DNA of 35,975 nt, from NCBI GenBank assembly GCA_026988195.1, contig JALSLS010000417.1, positions 1-35,975 on the forward strand. The letters are read 5' to 3'. Numbering within the stretch: position 1 is the first letter of the stretch; each line of letters starts with the position of its first letter. A program made the position numbers and the translations under genes. The stretch is from Methylomonas sp. (GTDB lineage: Bacteria > Pseudomonadota > Gammaproteobacteria > Methylococcales > Methylomonadaceae). Under the pieces are notes generated by a model. The model saw nothing but the letters and a program-made list of their open reading frames with translations. It made no database searches and had not been told where the DNA came from. Positions 20,017-30,705 of this stretch are shown piece by piece.

Positions 20017-21818
20017 TATTGGTATTCGCCATAAAGTTTTGCATAAAGACCTTTGTTATTAATTAAAGTTGCATGTTGCCCTTGTTCACATATTCTGCCG
20101 CCTTCAAAAACATAGACGTGATCCGCCTGTTTAACAGCGCTCAAGCGGTGGGCAATAATAATGGTGGTTCTGCCTTTTAAGAAATTAGCTAAGGCTTTAT
20201 GCAATTTTTTCTCGGTTTCTGTATCAAGAGCTGAAGTTGCTTCATCTAAAATAACAACACTAGGATTCGATACAATCATTCGGGCAATGGCAAGACGTTG
20301 GCGCTGCCCTCCAGAAAGGCGCATGCCCTGTTTACCTACGATGGTGTTTAAACCTTGGTCAAGATCGGCCACAATTTGTTTAAGTTGTGCGATAGATAAA
20401 GCATCCCATAGTGCCTGATCCGAAACATCTCGCCCTAAAGTCAGGTTAGCTCTGATAGAGTCATTAAACAGTGCGGGGTGTTGCAAAACGGTTGCAACAT
20501 GTTCACGAACGACTTCAAGCCCAATGGTGTTAAGAGGGTGGTTATCAAAATAGATCATTCCATCATTGGGGGGGTATAAACCGATGATGGTTTGGGCAAG
20601 TGTTGATTTTCCACCTCCACTGGCACCCACTAATGCAACTTTTTCGCCTGCGGCAATGGATAAATTAATACCTTTTAAAATAGGTTCATCAGCATAACTA
20701 AAATGTAAATTTTTAATGCTGATGGAAACGGTTTTATTTTTCTTAAATGGGTTTACAGTATGAGGGTATTGGGGTTCTTGTTTTAATGCAAAAAGTGTAT
20801 TTATTCTATTTAAGGCTGCTTTTGCAGCAAAAAATGCATGTTGAATACTCAGGATTTCTTGTACAGGTGCCATCATAAACCAGAGATATCCAAAAACAGC
20901 TAGCATTTGCCCTATACTTAAGTCTGAATAGAAAACCATTAACATGGCTGTGGCTCTAAAAATATCAAAGCCAAACAGAAAGATCAGAAAACTTAAGCGT
21001 GTGGCTGCATCACTTTTCCAAGAAAATGCAGTGGAATGAGATTTTACAGTGGCGGCAGATTCAATTAATTGTTGGCAATAATGTTTTTCTCTATTACTTG
21101 CACGGATTTGGTGTATTGCTTCTAAGGTTTCAGTTAACGATTGTTGGAATATACCGTAAGCTGAATTTTCTTTAGCTTTAAGGTTTTTGATGCGAGATCC
21201 TATCTTTTTGGCAAAATAAATAACTAAGGGGTTTAAAAGTAAAATAAAAAGACCCAATTGCCAGTGCATCCATAAAAGGATCATAGCGGTACCCAGAATG
21301 GTAAGGCTTGCTACTAATAGTTTACTGATCGTTGTGCCAATAAAATTATCGATGGTATCGAGATCTGTAACCATATGAGTGACTACGGCTCCCGTTCCCA
21401 AGCTTTCATACTCAGACATGGATATGCTTTGTAAGCGTGTTATAAGGTCTTTACGAATACGAAAGATAATATCTTTAGAAATAAAGGTAAACTGACGGCC
21501 TTGAATGATATTAAAGAATATTGCAATAATCCTAAGTGTTAAACTGAAGACTAAAACGGCAGCAATATAAATGATAGGTAATTGCCACTCGGTAGGAATG
21601 ATGAGGTTTATCGTTGAAGTGATTTTGCCTGGGTTGTTTAATAATACTTCATCGACTAAAAGAGGCATTAATAGGGGGACAGGGACACTGGCTATGGTGG
21701 CTAAAACAGCAATCCAATGTGCATTAAAGAGTTCTTTTTTATGTTCAAGTGCTATTTCATAGATAATTTTCCATGAATAGTGAGTTTGTTTTGGTAATGC
21801 AGGTTTATTGAGAGGCAC
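20016..21818 (-). CDS. ABC transporter, fused permease-ATPase (MsbA-like exporter)
   Basis: VGASGGGKSTLAQTIIGLY Walker A, LSGGQRQRLAIARMIVSNPSVVILDEATSALD signature/Walker B, N-terminal TM domain. Confidence 0.95.
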   Translation of the reverse strand: MPLNKPALPKQTHYSWKIIYEIALEHKKELFNAHWIAVLATIASVPVPLLMPLLVDEVLLNNPGKITSTINLIIPTEWQLPIIYIAAVLVFSLTLRIIAIFFNIIQGRQFTFISKDIIFRIRKDLITRLQSISMSEYESLGTGAVVTHMVTDLDTIDNFIGTTISKLLVASLTILGTAMILLWMHWQLGLFILLLNPLVIYFAKKIGSRIKNLKAKENSAYGIFQQSLTETLEAIHQIRASNREKHYCQQLIESAATVKSHSTAFSWKSDAATRLSFLIFLFGFDIFRATAMLMVFYSDLSIGQMLAVFGYLWFMMAPVQEILSIQHAFFAAKAALNRINTLFALKQEPQYPHTVNPFKKNKTVSISIKNLHFSYADEPILKGINLSIAAGEKVALVGASGGGKSTLAQTIIGLYPPNDGMIYFDNHPLNTIGLEVVREHVATVLQHPALFNDSIRANLTLGRDVSDQALWDALSIAQLKQIVADLDQGLNTIVGKQGMRLSGGQRQRLAIARMIVSNPSVVILDEATSALDTETEKKLHKALANFLKGRTTIIIAHRLSAVKQADHVYVFEGGRICEQGQHATLINNKGLYAKLYGEYQ

Positions 21819-21907
21819 TTTTAGTTATATTTTATGAAACGAATCAAGACTCTGATTATAACGGTCTGATGGGTAATAGGAAAACTACATTTTTTAAAGT
21901 TGAGTTT

Positions 21908-23812
21908 ATGATGCGATATTTATTTTTGATTTTTATTTTATTATCACCGCTTGCATTAGCTTCAAAATCCTCAATAGAGGAGCAACGTAAGTTATTTCTA
22001 TCAGCGGAGAAAGTTATTGAAAAGGGGGGGCAGCCTTTTTTATTTAATCGAAACGACGGGCTGGCAGGGTATCCTTTATACCCCTATTTGCAATATAAAT
22101 GGATGTTAAAAAACCTAGATAAAACACAAAAAATCATTGGTTTTTTAAGGTATTACAAAGATACACGATACGCAGGTCTATTGAGGTATAAATGGCAACT
22201 TTATTTAGCAAAAAATAAAAACTGGGCAGAATATATAAACCAATATCACAAGACTAAGAATATAAAATTACAATGTTATTATTATCGTGCAAAATATAAT
22301 ACAGGTAGAAAATCTGAAGCTTTAATTGGGGCAAAAAAATTATGGGTGGTCGGAAAATCCCAACCTAGTGAGTGTGACCCTGTTTTTAAAGCTTTATTGG
22401 GCTCTAAATATTTTACCCGGGAGATGCGCTGGCAACGGTTTTCAGCTGCAATCACTAAAGGCAGGATTTCAATTGCAAAATATGTTCAGGGATTGATGGA
22501 TAAACAAGACCAGAAGATTGCAACGTTCTGGTTAAACGTGCATGCCAAGCCATCACTGATTACTAATCAGAAATTATTAAATAATAAACAATTTCAGTCA
22601 GGTGCAATTTTTGCGCATGGAATCGATCGTTTAGCTAAAAAAAATCTGGATAAAGCAATCAAGCTTTGGGATCAGAGGAAAGACCAGTTTATCATGCCAA
22701 GTTATACCGTTAAGCATATTGAAAAACGCTTGGCTATGGACTTGGCTTATAATAGAGATGACCGAGCTTATGGTCGATTAAGCAAGCTAGTTAAGCCTGA
22801 TGATGTTACTAAAGAGTGGCGAGTAAGAACAGCGCTAAGGGCTCAAGACTGGTTGGCTGTAGAAGAATCAATTGTCAGTTTAAGTAAAGAATTTAAGAAA
22901 AAGGAAAAGTGGCGTTACTGGTTGGCTAGGGCTTCTGAAAAAGTGAATAAACCAAAATGGGCTGATATGCTCTACTCTAAGTTGGCGCTAGAGCGAAGTT
23001 TTTATGGCTACTTATCGGCTGAAAAGCTTAATCAAGAGTATCAATTGTCGGACACACCTATTCAGGTTTTACCTGAAATGCTGGCAAGATTTAAAAATAA
23101 AAAAGATTATCGAGTTGTTGCTGAATTAATTGAAATTGATAGGCCAAAAGAAGCAGAAAGGCAATGGTGGTATGCATTAAAAAAATTAGATAAGAAACAG
23201 ATTTTGTTAGCTGCAAAATATGCTGAAGAACTTAAGTGGAAACAAGTGGCTATCTTTACTTTGGCAAAAGCAAAGTATTGGGATGACATAGCCGTTCGTT
23301 TTCCTATGGCATACATGGCTCAAGTACAAAAAAATGCCAAAGAACAGCAATTAAACCCCGCTATTATTTTTGGTTTGATACGCAGGGAAAGTGCATTTAA
23401 TAAGAATGCTATGTCACCGGTTGGGGCTAGGGGGTTAATGCAAATTATGCCTAGAACAGGTCAACAGATAGCAAGAGAGTTAAAGCATAAATGGAAAAAT
23501 AAGGCAGAGTTATTTAAACCAATAACAAATGTTAAATATGGATCCTATTACTATAAGAAACTATTGAATAGGTTTAATGGGCATTATGCATTGGCCGCCG
23601 CTGCATATAATGCGGGGCCTCACCGAGTAAAGCGATGGTTACCTGTTGGGAATAAACTTGCAGCAGATATATGGATTGAAACAATACCCTTTAAAGAAAC
23701 AAGAGCCTATGTTTCAGCTGTTTTAACCTATGCATTGATTTATCAAAAGCAATTGAAGAAAAATGTTTTATCAATGAAAGATTTTATGCGAGATGTATTG
23801 CCTAAAGGTTAA
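21908..23812 (+). CDS. slt: Soluble lytic murein transglycosylase
   Basis: Signal peptide MMRYLFLIFILLSPLALA; C-terminal GLIRRESAFNKNAMSPVGARGLMQIMP, AAAAYNAGPHRVKRW. Confidence 0.93.
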   Translation: MMRYLFLIFILLSPLALASKSSIEEQRKLFLSAEKVIEKGGQPFLFNRNDGLAGYPLYPYLQYKWMLKNLDKTQKIIGFLRYYKDTRYAGLLRYKWQLYLAKNKNWAEYINQYHKTKNIKLQCYYYRAKYNTGRKSEALIGAKKLWVVGKSQPSECDPVFKALLGSKYFTREMRWQRFSAAITKGRISIAKYVQGLMDKQDQKIATFWLNVHAKPSLITNQKLLNNKQFQSGAIFAHGIDRLAKKNLDKAIKLWDQRKDQFIMPSYTVKHIEKRLAMDLAYNRDDRAYGRLSKLVKPDDVTKEWRVRTALRAQDWLAVEESIVSLSKEFKKKEKWRYWLARASEKVNKPKWADMLYSKLALERSFYGYLSAEKLNQEYQLSDTPIQVLPEMLARFKNKKDYRVVAELIEIDRPKEAERQWWYALKKLDKKQILLAAKYAEELKWKQVAIFTLAKAKYWDDIAVRFPMAYMAQVQKNAKEQQLNPAIIFGLIRRESAFNKNAMSPVGARGLMQIMPRTGQQIARELKHKWKNKAELFKPITNVKYGSYYYKKLLNRFNGHYALAAAAYNAGPHRVKRWLPVGNKLAADIWIETIPFKETRAYVSAVLTYALIYQKQLKKNVLSMKDFMRDVLPKG

Positions 23813-23814
23813 TA

Positions 23815-23850
23815 AGGAACGTGCATGAAACAACTTACCGATTTCTAACT
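23815..23850. repeat. Half of a type-C hairpin element abutting the slt stop
   Basis: aggaacgtgcatgaaacaacttaccgatttctaact compared with the type-C arm aggaatgtgcatgaaataacttcccggtttctaactt (reverse complement of 31841..31805). Confidence 0.7.
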
Positions 23851-23975
23851 GAAAAATACTGCCCCTTTTAAATTAAACAACCTTGTGTTTTGTATACTAA
23901 AAAATTTCCGTAGAGAGAATGTGCAAGGTATAATACTCTCAAATTTATAAGAAGAATTAACTAGGTAGATATTTG

Positions 23976-24491
23976 ATGGAAAAACCGCATAGTTTTACGC
24001 GTGAAGAGTTGCTGAAATCGGGAAGAGGGGAGCTTTATGGCCCTGATAATGCGCAATTGCCACTTCCCCCCATGTTAATGATGGATCGCGTTATCAAGAT
24101 TACGGATGAAGGTGGAAAATATGGTAAAGGTGAAATAATTGCTGAACTTGATGTAACACCTGATTTATGGTTTTTTGATTGTCATTTTCAAGGTGACCCT
24201 GTTATGCCTGGGTGTCTTGGCTTAGATGCAATGTGGCAATTAATTGGATTCTGGCTTTGCTGGGCTGGTGGTCCAGGTAAAGGTCGTGCATTAGGCTGTG
24301 GTGAAGTTAAATTTACCGGACAAGTCTTACCAACAGCTAAAAAAGTTACCTATAAACTAGATTTAAAAAGAGTGATTATGCGTAAATTAGTGATGGGAAT
24401 TGCTGATGCCACTATGGAAGTCGATGGTAAAGTTATCTACCAAGCAACTGACTTAAAAGTTGGGTTGTTTACGTCCACTAAAGATTTCTAG
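23976..24491 (+). CDS. fabA: 3-hydroxydecanoyl-ACP dehydratase/isomerase
   Basis: [54 protein letters not shown]. Confidence 0.97.
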   Translation: MEKPHSFTREELLKSGRGELYGPDNAQLPLPPMLMMDRVIKITDEGGKYGKGEIIAELDVTPDLWFFDCHFQGDPVMPGCLGLDAMWQLIGFWLCWAGGPGKGRALGCGEVKFTGQVLPTAKKVTYKLDLKRVIMRKLVMGIADATMEVDGKVIYQATDLKVGLFTSTKDF

Positions 24492-24501
24492 AGGAATAAT
24501 A

Positions 24502-25719
24502 ATGAAAAGGGTCGTTGTAACAGGTTTAGGTATTGTCTCTAGTATTGGCAATAATAGCGATGAAGTCATAGGGTCTTTAAAGTCTGGAAAATCAGGTATT
24601 GTTCATGCTGATGTCTATGAAGAAATGGGCTTTAGAAGCCATATTCATGGCACAGTTGATATTGATTTAGATGAGTTTATTGACCGTAAAGTTAAACGTT
24701 TTATGGGAGACGGTGCTGCATACAATTATATTGCTATGCAACAAGCAGTTGAGCATTCTGGTTTAAGCGAAGATCAAGTGTCAAACTTCCGTACTGGGAT
24801 TGTTATGGGGTCTGGTGGGCCATCAACTTCAAATGTGGTTGCTGCTGCTGATATATTAAGAGCGAAAGGGGTAAAACGTGTAGGACCCTATATGGTGCCT
24901 CGTACTATGTCGAGTACTAATACTGCATGTTTAGCCACACCTTTTAAAATTAAAGGCGTTAACTATTCTATTAGTTCAGCATGTGCAACGAGTGCACATT
25001 GTATCGGGCATGCTATGGAGCTTATTCAGTTAGGTAAACAGGATGTGGTTTTTGCTGGGGGTGGTGAGGAGTTGCATTGGTCAATGTCTGTATTATTTGA
25101 TGCAATGGGTGCTTTATCTTCAAAATATAATGATGCGCCTGAAACAGCTTCAAGACCTTATGATGAAACCCGTGATGGTTTTGTTATTGCGGGTGGTGGT
25201 GGTGTTTTAGTGATTGAAGAACTGGAACATGCTAAAGCACGTGGTGCAAATATTATTGCAGAATTAGTGGGCTATGGTGCGACTTCAGACGGTTATGATA
25301 TGGTTCAACCTTCGGGAGAGGGTGCTGTTCGTTGTATGCAGCAAGCGATGTCAACGGTTGAAGGTAAAATAGATTATATTAATGCACATGGAACAAGTAC
25401 ACCTGTTGGTGATACTCGTGAGTTAGAAGCATTACGCAATGTCTTTGGTGCAGGTAATGTACCACTAGTGAGTTCAACAAAATCATTAACAGGTCATGCA
25501 TTAGGTGCAGCTGGTGTTAATGAATCAATATATTCACTATTGATGATGCAAGAAAACTTCCTAAGTGCATCTGCTAATATTAATCAGCTAGACCCTGGTG
25601 CAGAAGGAACTCCTATTGTCAGAGAAAAACAAGATAATGTGAGCTTAAACACTATCATGTCTAATAGCTTCGGTTTTGGTGGAACTAACGCAACGTTAAT
25701 ATTTCAAAGGTATTCTTAA
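24502..25719 (+). CDS. fabB: Beta-ketoacyl-ACP synthase I
   Basis: [55 protein letters not shown]; adjacent to fabA. Confidence 0.97.
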   Translation: MKRVVVTGLGIVSSIGNNSDEVIGSLKSGKSGIVHADVYEEMGFRSHIHGTVDIDLDEFIDRKVKRFMGDGAAYNYIAMQQAVEHSGLSEDQVSNFRTGIVMGSGGPSTSNVVAAADILRAKGVKRVGPYMVPRTMSSTNTACLATPFKIKGVNYSISSACATSAHCIGHAMELIQLGKQDVVFAGGGEELHWSMSVLFDAMGALSSKYNDAPETASRPYDETRDGFVIAGGGGVLVIEELEHAKARGANIIAELVGYGATSDGYDMVQPSGEGAVRCMQQAMSTVEGKIDYINAHGTSTPVGDTRELEALRNVFGAGNVPLVSSTKSLTGHALGAAGVNESIYSLLMMQENFLSASANINQLDPGAEGTPIVREKQDNVSLNTIMSNSFGFGGTNATLIFQRYS

Positions 25720-25721
25720 GA

Positions 25722-25832
25722 GCAGGTTCAAGGTTAAAGGTTCAAGGTTCAAGGATTAGTTGTTATAACAGCTCTTCCTTTTACCTTGCACCTTGCACCT
25801 TTTTACCTTGCACCTTTTTACCTTTCACCTGC
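25722..25832. repeat. Tandem/inverted heptamer-like repeat region (GGTTCAA / CCTTGCA units)
   Basis: gcaggttcaaggttaaaggttcaaggttcaagg ... ccttttaccttgcaccttgcacctttttaccttgcacctttttacctttcacctgc. Confidence 0.85.
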
Positions 25833-25840
25833 TTTTAAAA

Positions 25841-26695
25841 ATGCCTGCCCCAGAAAAAAAATCTAAAACTGAATTTAATAAATTACATAAAAGACTACGA
25901 AGAAATGTAGGTCAGGTAATAGCTGATTTTAACATGATTGAAGAGGGTGATAAGATCATGGTCTGTTTGTCAGGAGGAAAGGATTCCTTCGTCATGCTTG
26001 ATATTCTGATGCATTTAAAAAAGACAGCGCCGGTCAACTTTGAAATTATTGCGGTTAATTTGGATCAAAAGCAGCCCGGTTTCCCCGAACATATTCTTCC
26101 TGAGTATTTAAGTTCTATTGATGTCCCCTTTCATATTATTGAGTACGATACCTATAGTATTGTTAAGCGTGTCATTCCTGAAGGTAAAACAACCTGCAGT
26201 CTCTGTTCTCGTTTGCGACGCGGCACTTTATATAGCTTTGCTAAAGAGAATGAAATAACTAAAATAGCGTTAGGTCACCACAGAGATGATATTTTAGAAA
26301 CTTATTTTCTTAATATGTTTTTTTCTGGAAAACTAAAAGCTATGCCTCCAAAGCTTTTAAGTGATGATAAGCAAAATATAGTGATAAGGCCTTTAGCTTA
26401 CTGCAAAGAAAAAGATATTGCTCAATATGCACAGATCAAGCAATTTCCAATTATTCCCTGTAATTTATGTGGGTCACAAGAAAACTTGCAACGTCAGGCA
26501 ATGAAAGAGATGCTGAATGGTTGGGATAAGCAGTTCCCAGGAAGGCTGGAAACCATTTTTTCAAGTTTGCAGAATATATCCCCCTCTCAAATGGCGGATA
26601 CTGAGTTATTTGATTTTACAGGTTTGAAGCAAGGGGAACTTGACGGTAAACGAGGAGTCTCAGATGAGGCTGGACTTGATATCTTAGAGCGATAG
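25841..26695 (+). CDS. ttcA: tRNA 2-thiocytidine biosynthesis protein TtcA
   Basis: [18 protein letters not shown]-loop, [12 protein letters not shown] and [15 protein letters not shown] Cys motifs; ATG at 25841 preferred because the longer ORF start lies in repeat DNA. Confidence 0.95.
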   Translation: MPAPEKKSKTEFNKLHKRLRRNVGQVIADFNMIEEGDKIMVCLSGGKDSFVMLDILMHLKKTAPVNFEIIAVNLDQKQPGFPEHILPEYLSSIDVPFHIIEYDTYSIVKRVIPEGKTTCSLCSRLRRGTLYSFAKENEITKIALGHHRDDILETYFLNMFFSGKLKAMPPKLLSDDKQNIVIRPLAYCKEKDIAQYAQIKQFPIIPCNLCGSQENLQRQAMKEMLNGWDKQFPGRLETIFSSLQNISPSQMADTELFDFTGLKQGELDGKRGVSDEAGLDILER

Positions 26696-26760
26696 ATCTA
26701 AGGATTAACACTAAAAACCCTAATTAGCCGAGATAAAAAGAGTTCCTACACCCTGCGTCA

Positions 26761-26874
26761 TGCCATTAAGTTAAGATAACAGGTAGGATGTGCTGAGGAA
26801 CGAAGCGCATCGTTTACAGCTGATGCGCTTCCTGTCGTCAGCACATCCTACAGCAAATTGCTTAACTTAATGAT
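26761..26874. repeat. Type-D palindromic element, copy 1
   Basis: CATTAAGTTAAG...GTAGGATGTGCTGAgg..GAAGCGCATC-gtttacagct-GATGCGCTTC..CAGCACATCCTAC...CTTAACTTAATG. Confidence 0.88.
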
Positions 26875-26988
26875 ATTGACAACCTGGGTGGGAATGATAA
26901 TCCTTGGTTATTTAAGGTGTATACATTCTATTTTGACTTTTTAAATCTTTAGAGTTGAATTTGTCTTACATCCAATTAACCTAATTTT

Positions 26989-27618
26989 ATGCGACTACAA
27001 ATAATTAAATATTCATCATTCATTGTACTTTTAATGGTATCTTTGGCTGCGAATGCAGAGCAATCTCCAATAGTACAATTAAAATCATTTTTAGCTTCAA
27101 CAGCCACATTAACCGCAGATTTTAAGCAAGTTACTTTAAATGAAGATGGGCAAGCTGATAGTAGCAGTGAAGGGAAGTTTTATTTAAGTAGACCTGGCAA
27201 GTTTCGTTGGAGTTATAAAAAACCCTTTATTCAAGAAATTATTTCTAGTGTCGGCAAAGTTTGGTTTTATGATGCCGATTTAGAACAGGTGACCATAAAA
27301 AAATTAGATGACTCATTAGGATCAACGCCAGCCTTATTATTAAGTGGTGAGATAGAGCTGGAACAAAATTTTATATTACAGCAACAAGGGGTAGATGAGG
27401 ATTTGCTCTGGATTAAATTAGTCCCTAAAAATGAAGAGAGTGGGTTTAAGTATATTTTAATAGGGCTCGATAATGGTGTCTTAGGTGGAATGGAACTGAG
27501 TGATAATTTTGGGCAATTAACACGTATTTATTTTACCAAGGTTAAGGTAAACCCCCCCTTAGAAAAATTCCTTTTTGAATTTATAGCACCTGCTGGTGTT
27601 GATGTATTTGAAAACTAA
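26989..27618 (+). CDS. lolA: Outer-membrane lipoprotein carrier protein
   Basis: Signal peptide; LTADFKQVTLNEDG...GKFYLSRPGKFRWSYKKPFIQEIISSVGKVWFYDADLEQVTIKKLDDSLGSTPALLLSG. Confidence 0.93.
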   Translation: MRLQIIKYSSFIVLLMVSLAANAEQSPIVQLKSFLASTATLTADFKQVTLNEDGQADSSSEGKFYLSRPGKFRWSYKKPFIQEIISSVGKVWFYDADLEQVTIKKLDDSLGSTPALLLSGEIELEQNFILQQQGVDEDLLWIKLVPKNEESGFKYILIGLDNGVLGGMELSDNFGQLTRIYFTKVKVNPPLEKFLFEFIAPAGVDVFEN

Positions 27619-27639
27619 ATACATTAGTGAGTTGATTTA

Positions 27640-28959
27640 ATGTTTGATGACTTTAGTAAGCCATTGGCTGATAGAATGCGCCCGGTCGTATTAGATGATT
27701 ATATTGGTCAAAAACATATTTTAAACCCAGGGAAACCCTTATATGAAGCAGTCTGTTCAGGCAGGTTGCATTCGATGATTTTTTGGGGGCCGCCAGGGAC
27801 GGGTAAGACGACTTTAGCGCGTATGATAGCTAAACATTCTGATGCAGAGTTTATATCAATTTCTGCCGTATTAGCAGGTGTTAAAGATATACGTTCAGCA
27901 GTAGTAGAGGCTAAGAAAGCTCAGTTACAGCACAATAAGCAAACGGTTTTATTCGTAGATGAAGTCCACCGGTTCAATAAATCGCAACAAGATGCCTTTT
28001 TACCCCATGTTGAAGATGGTACTTTTTACTTTATAGGGGCGACCACAGAAAATCCATCATTTGCACTGAACAATGCTTTATTATCAAGAGCTAGGGTTTA
28101 TGTGCTTAACGCTTTAACTCAAGATGATTTGATTGAGGTGATTAATAAAGCTTTAATGGATAAGGAAAAAGGAATAGCCAATTCAAAAATAAAAATATCT
28201 GAGGCACTGAAACAGCAATTTGCCAGTACGGCTGATGGTGATGCAAGGCGCTTACTTAATTTATTAGAAATTTCTGTCGAACTGGCTACGGCAAAAGGCA
28301 GTGATGAAATAACGGAAGATATTGCCACAGAAGTTCTTTCGGGTGGTTTCAGAAGGTTTGATAATCAGGGTGAGGAATTTTATAACCAAATCTCTGCATT
28401 ACACAAATCAGTGAGAGGAAGTTCACCAGATGCTTCACTCTACTGGTTGTGCCGTATGATTGATGGAGGCTGTGATTTAGCCTACCTTGCCAGAAGAATT
28501 GTTCGAATGGCTTCAGAAGATATCGGCAATGCAGACCCCAGAGCATTAGAAATTACCATTAACGCTTGGGAAGCCCAAGAGCGCTTGGGCAGCCCTGAAG
28601 GTGAACTGGCATTAGCTCAGGCGGTGATTTATCTGGCTTGTGCACCTAAAAGCAATGCTGTTTATATGGCATACAATCAGGCAATGAGTGATGTAAGGCA
28701 GGGCGGCAGTGTTGGTGTGCCAAACCATTTAAGGAATGCCCCTACTAAATTAATGAAGTCTTTGGGCTATAAAAAGGAATATCGCTATGCTCATAATGAG
28801 CCTGAAGCTTATGCGGCAGGGGAAAATTACTTTCCTGATGAAATGGCTGGTACACGGTATTATCACCCCGTCCCTAGAGGCTTAGAAATAAAAATTTCTC
28901 AAAAATTACAACATTTAAAGGCATTGGATGATGCGGAGTTTTTACGAAATAAGCGGTAA
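27640..28959 (+). CDS. rarA: Replication-associated recombination protein A (AAA ATPase)
   Basis: PLADRMRPVVLDDYIGQKHIL, WGPPGTGKTTLARMIA, VDEVHRFNKSQQDAFLPHVEDG. Confidence 0.95.
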   Translation: MFDDFSKPLADRMRPVVLDDYIGQKHILNPGKPLYEAVCSGRLHSMIFWGPPGTGKTTLARMIAKHSDAEFISISAVLAGVKDIRSAVVEAKKAQLQHNKQTVLFVDEVHRFNKSQQDAFLPHVEDGTFYFIGATTENPSFALNNALLSRARVYVLNALTQDDLIEVINKALMDKEKGIANSKIKISEALKQQFASTADGDARRLLNLLEISVELATAKGSDEITEDIATEVLSGGFRRFDNQGEEFYNQISALHKSVRGSSPDASLYWLCRMIDGGCDLAYLARRIVRMASEDIGNADPRALEITINAWEAQERLGSPEGELALAQAVIYLACAPKSNAVYMAYNQAMSDVRQGGSVGVPNHLRNAPTKLMKSLGYKKEYRYAHNEPEAYAAGENYFPDEMAGTRYYHPVPRGLEIKISQKLQHLKALDDAEFLRNKR

Positions 28960-30228
28960 TTCAGATTATTTTTTTACCCGTAAAATAAGCATAGTTAATA
29001 TTATTTTTGGACTATTCGTATTAATAAATATTACTTTATCTTTTAATGCTTACGCCGAAATAAAGACAGAAAAAACCATTCAAATACAGTCACTTTACAT
29101 TATTTTTGGTCAAGATATTGCCCACATTGTATGGAGTCTAAACCCTTTATTAATAGTTTGGCTAAGACCTACCCTTGGTTAACTGTAAAAAGTTATGACC
29201 TGGTCGGGAGCAAAGAAAATCAACAACGATATGTGCAGATGGCAGGTGATTTACAGCAAACTGCAAATTCAGTCCCAGCATTTATATTTTGTAATCAAAT
29301 GGTAGTGGGTTTTGATAAGGTAGACTCTACAGGAAAGGAATTAGAGCAAAAACTATTAAGTTGCCATCAGCAAATCAAGCCTGAGGAAGTAAAAAGGCAA
29401 GAATGGTTTAATATTCCTGGTTTTGGAACAATGCACTATCAGAGCCTTTCCTTACCTGTTTTTACTTTATTGATTGCATCGTTGGATGCATTTAACCCCT
29501 GTGCCTTTTTTATCTTATTCTTTTTATTAAGTTTGATGGTACATCAGCGTAGCCGTTTAAGGATGCTAGTGATTGGATGCACATTTGTATTGTGTTCTGG
29601 TCTTATGTATTTTCTATTTATGAGTGCTTGGCTCAATTTATTTTTGATGACCGAGCAATTAGCATTGATCACTGCTACGGCGGGTATTATTGCGATTGTG
29701 TTTGGCAGTATCAATATCAAAGATTATTTTTATTTTAAGCAGGGTGTTTCTTTATCACTGTCAGATTCGGCTAAAAGTAAATTATTCGCCAGAATTAGAA
29801 TACTCACTCAAAGGGGAAGTTGGTTAACGATGATTGTAGCAACGATTATTTTAGCTATTACAGTTAATAGTTATGAATTGCTATGCACTGCTGGTTTACC
29901 TATGGTTTATACCCGAGTGCTTACCTTAAACGGCTTAACTGATGCTCAGTATTATGGGTATCTAGCTTTTTATAATGTTGTTTATATTATCCCTTTGTTA
30001 TTTATTGTGGTGTTATTTACAGTAACCTTAGGTCAAAAAAAATTATCAGAAACAGAAGGTCGGTTATTAAAGTTACTATCAGGTAGCATGATGCTGAGCT
30101 TAGGCAGTGTTTTAATCTTACAACCTGAGTTACTCAATAATATATTAGTTTCTATCGCTGTTATTTTGGGATCCATTGTATTAACACTTTTGCTTATGTT
30201 AAGGCGGAAAATAAAAAGTAGCTTATAG
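28928..30228 (+). pseudogene. Thioredoxin-like plus CcdA/DsbD-like membrane protein, apparently frameshifted near 29070-29105 (could instead be slippage or sequence error)
   Basis: Frame 2 encodes signal peptide FFTRKISIVNIIFGLFVLINITLSFNAYA; frame 1 encodes HYFWSRYCPHCMESKPFINSLAKTYP...VPAFIFCNQMVVG then SLDAFNPCAFFILFFLLSL multi-TM. CPHC lies upstream of the first ATG (29131) of the second ORF. Confidence 0.75.
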
Positions 30229-30251
30229 GTTACTGTTGACAAATCAAATTT

Positions 30252-30425
30252 GAAGCTGCTGAAACAGGTAAACAATAGTGAGAGCTTGTAGTTGTTACTG
30301 ACGAAATCAGAATATTAGCAAAAGGAACCAATGATGAGGCTATTGATATAGAAAGTCTTAGTACCACCGTTTGAGCTGAAAACTCTAATACAAATCAACA
30401 AAGTGATTCTGAGTATTTTAAATAA
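30252..30425 (+). pseudogene. Remnant of methyl-accepting chemotaxis protein signalling domain
   Basis: Frame reads EAAETGKQ**ELVVVTDEIRILAKGTNDEAIDIESLSTTV*AENSNTNQQSDSEYFK*, resembling the MCP hairpin tip 'EAARAGE.GKGFAVVADEIR.LA..T..A..EIESL'. Confidence 0.75.
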
Positions 30426-30486
30426 AACTCAAAATAATTTTCCCAGCCATATTAATGGCCGGCATGGAAGTTTTCAATCAACTAGA

Positions 30487-30557
<71 letters not shown>

Positions 30558-30705
30558 TCCGCTCTAATTCTGCTGATGTGTTGGGTTTTATGTCTATTTG
30601 AATATCAATTTACTTAATTTCCAATATTTTGATAAATTATTGAGCATTTTTTTTTGTTTTTCTATAAAATTACTCTATTACAATAAACTTATCCCCCTGG
30701 TATCT

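Noticed and set aside
29065-29080. Canonical -1 ribosomal slippery heptamer (A_AAA_AAC) at the thioredoxin/CcdA frameshift
   Set aside because: The zero-frame phasing is GAA AAA ACC, so dual tRNA slippage on the canonical heptamer is not available; kept only as possible polymerase slippage or mutation.
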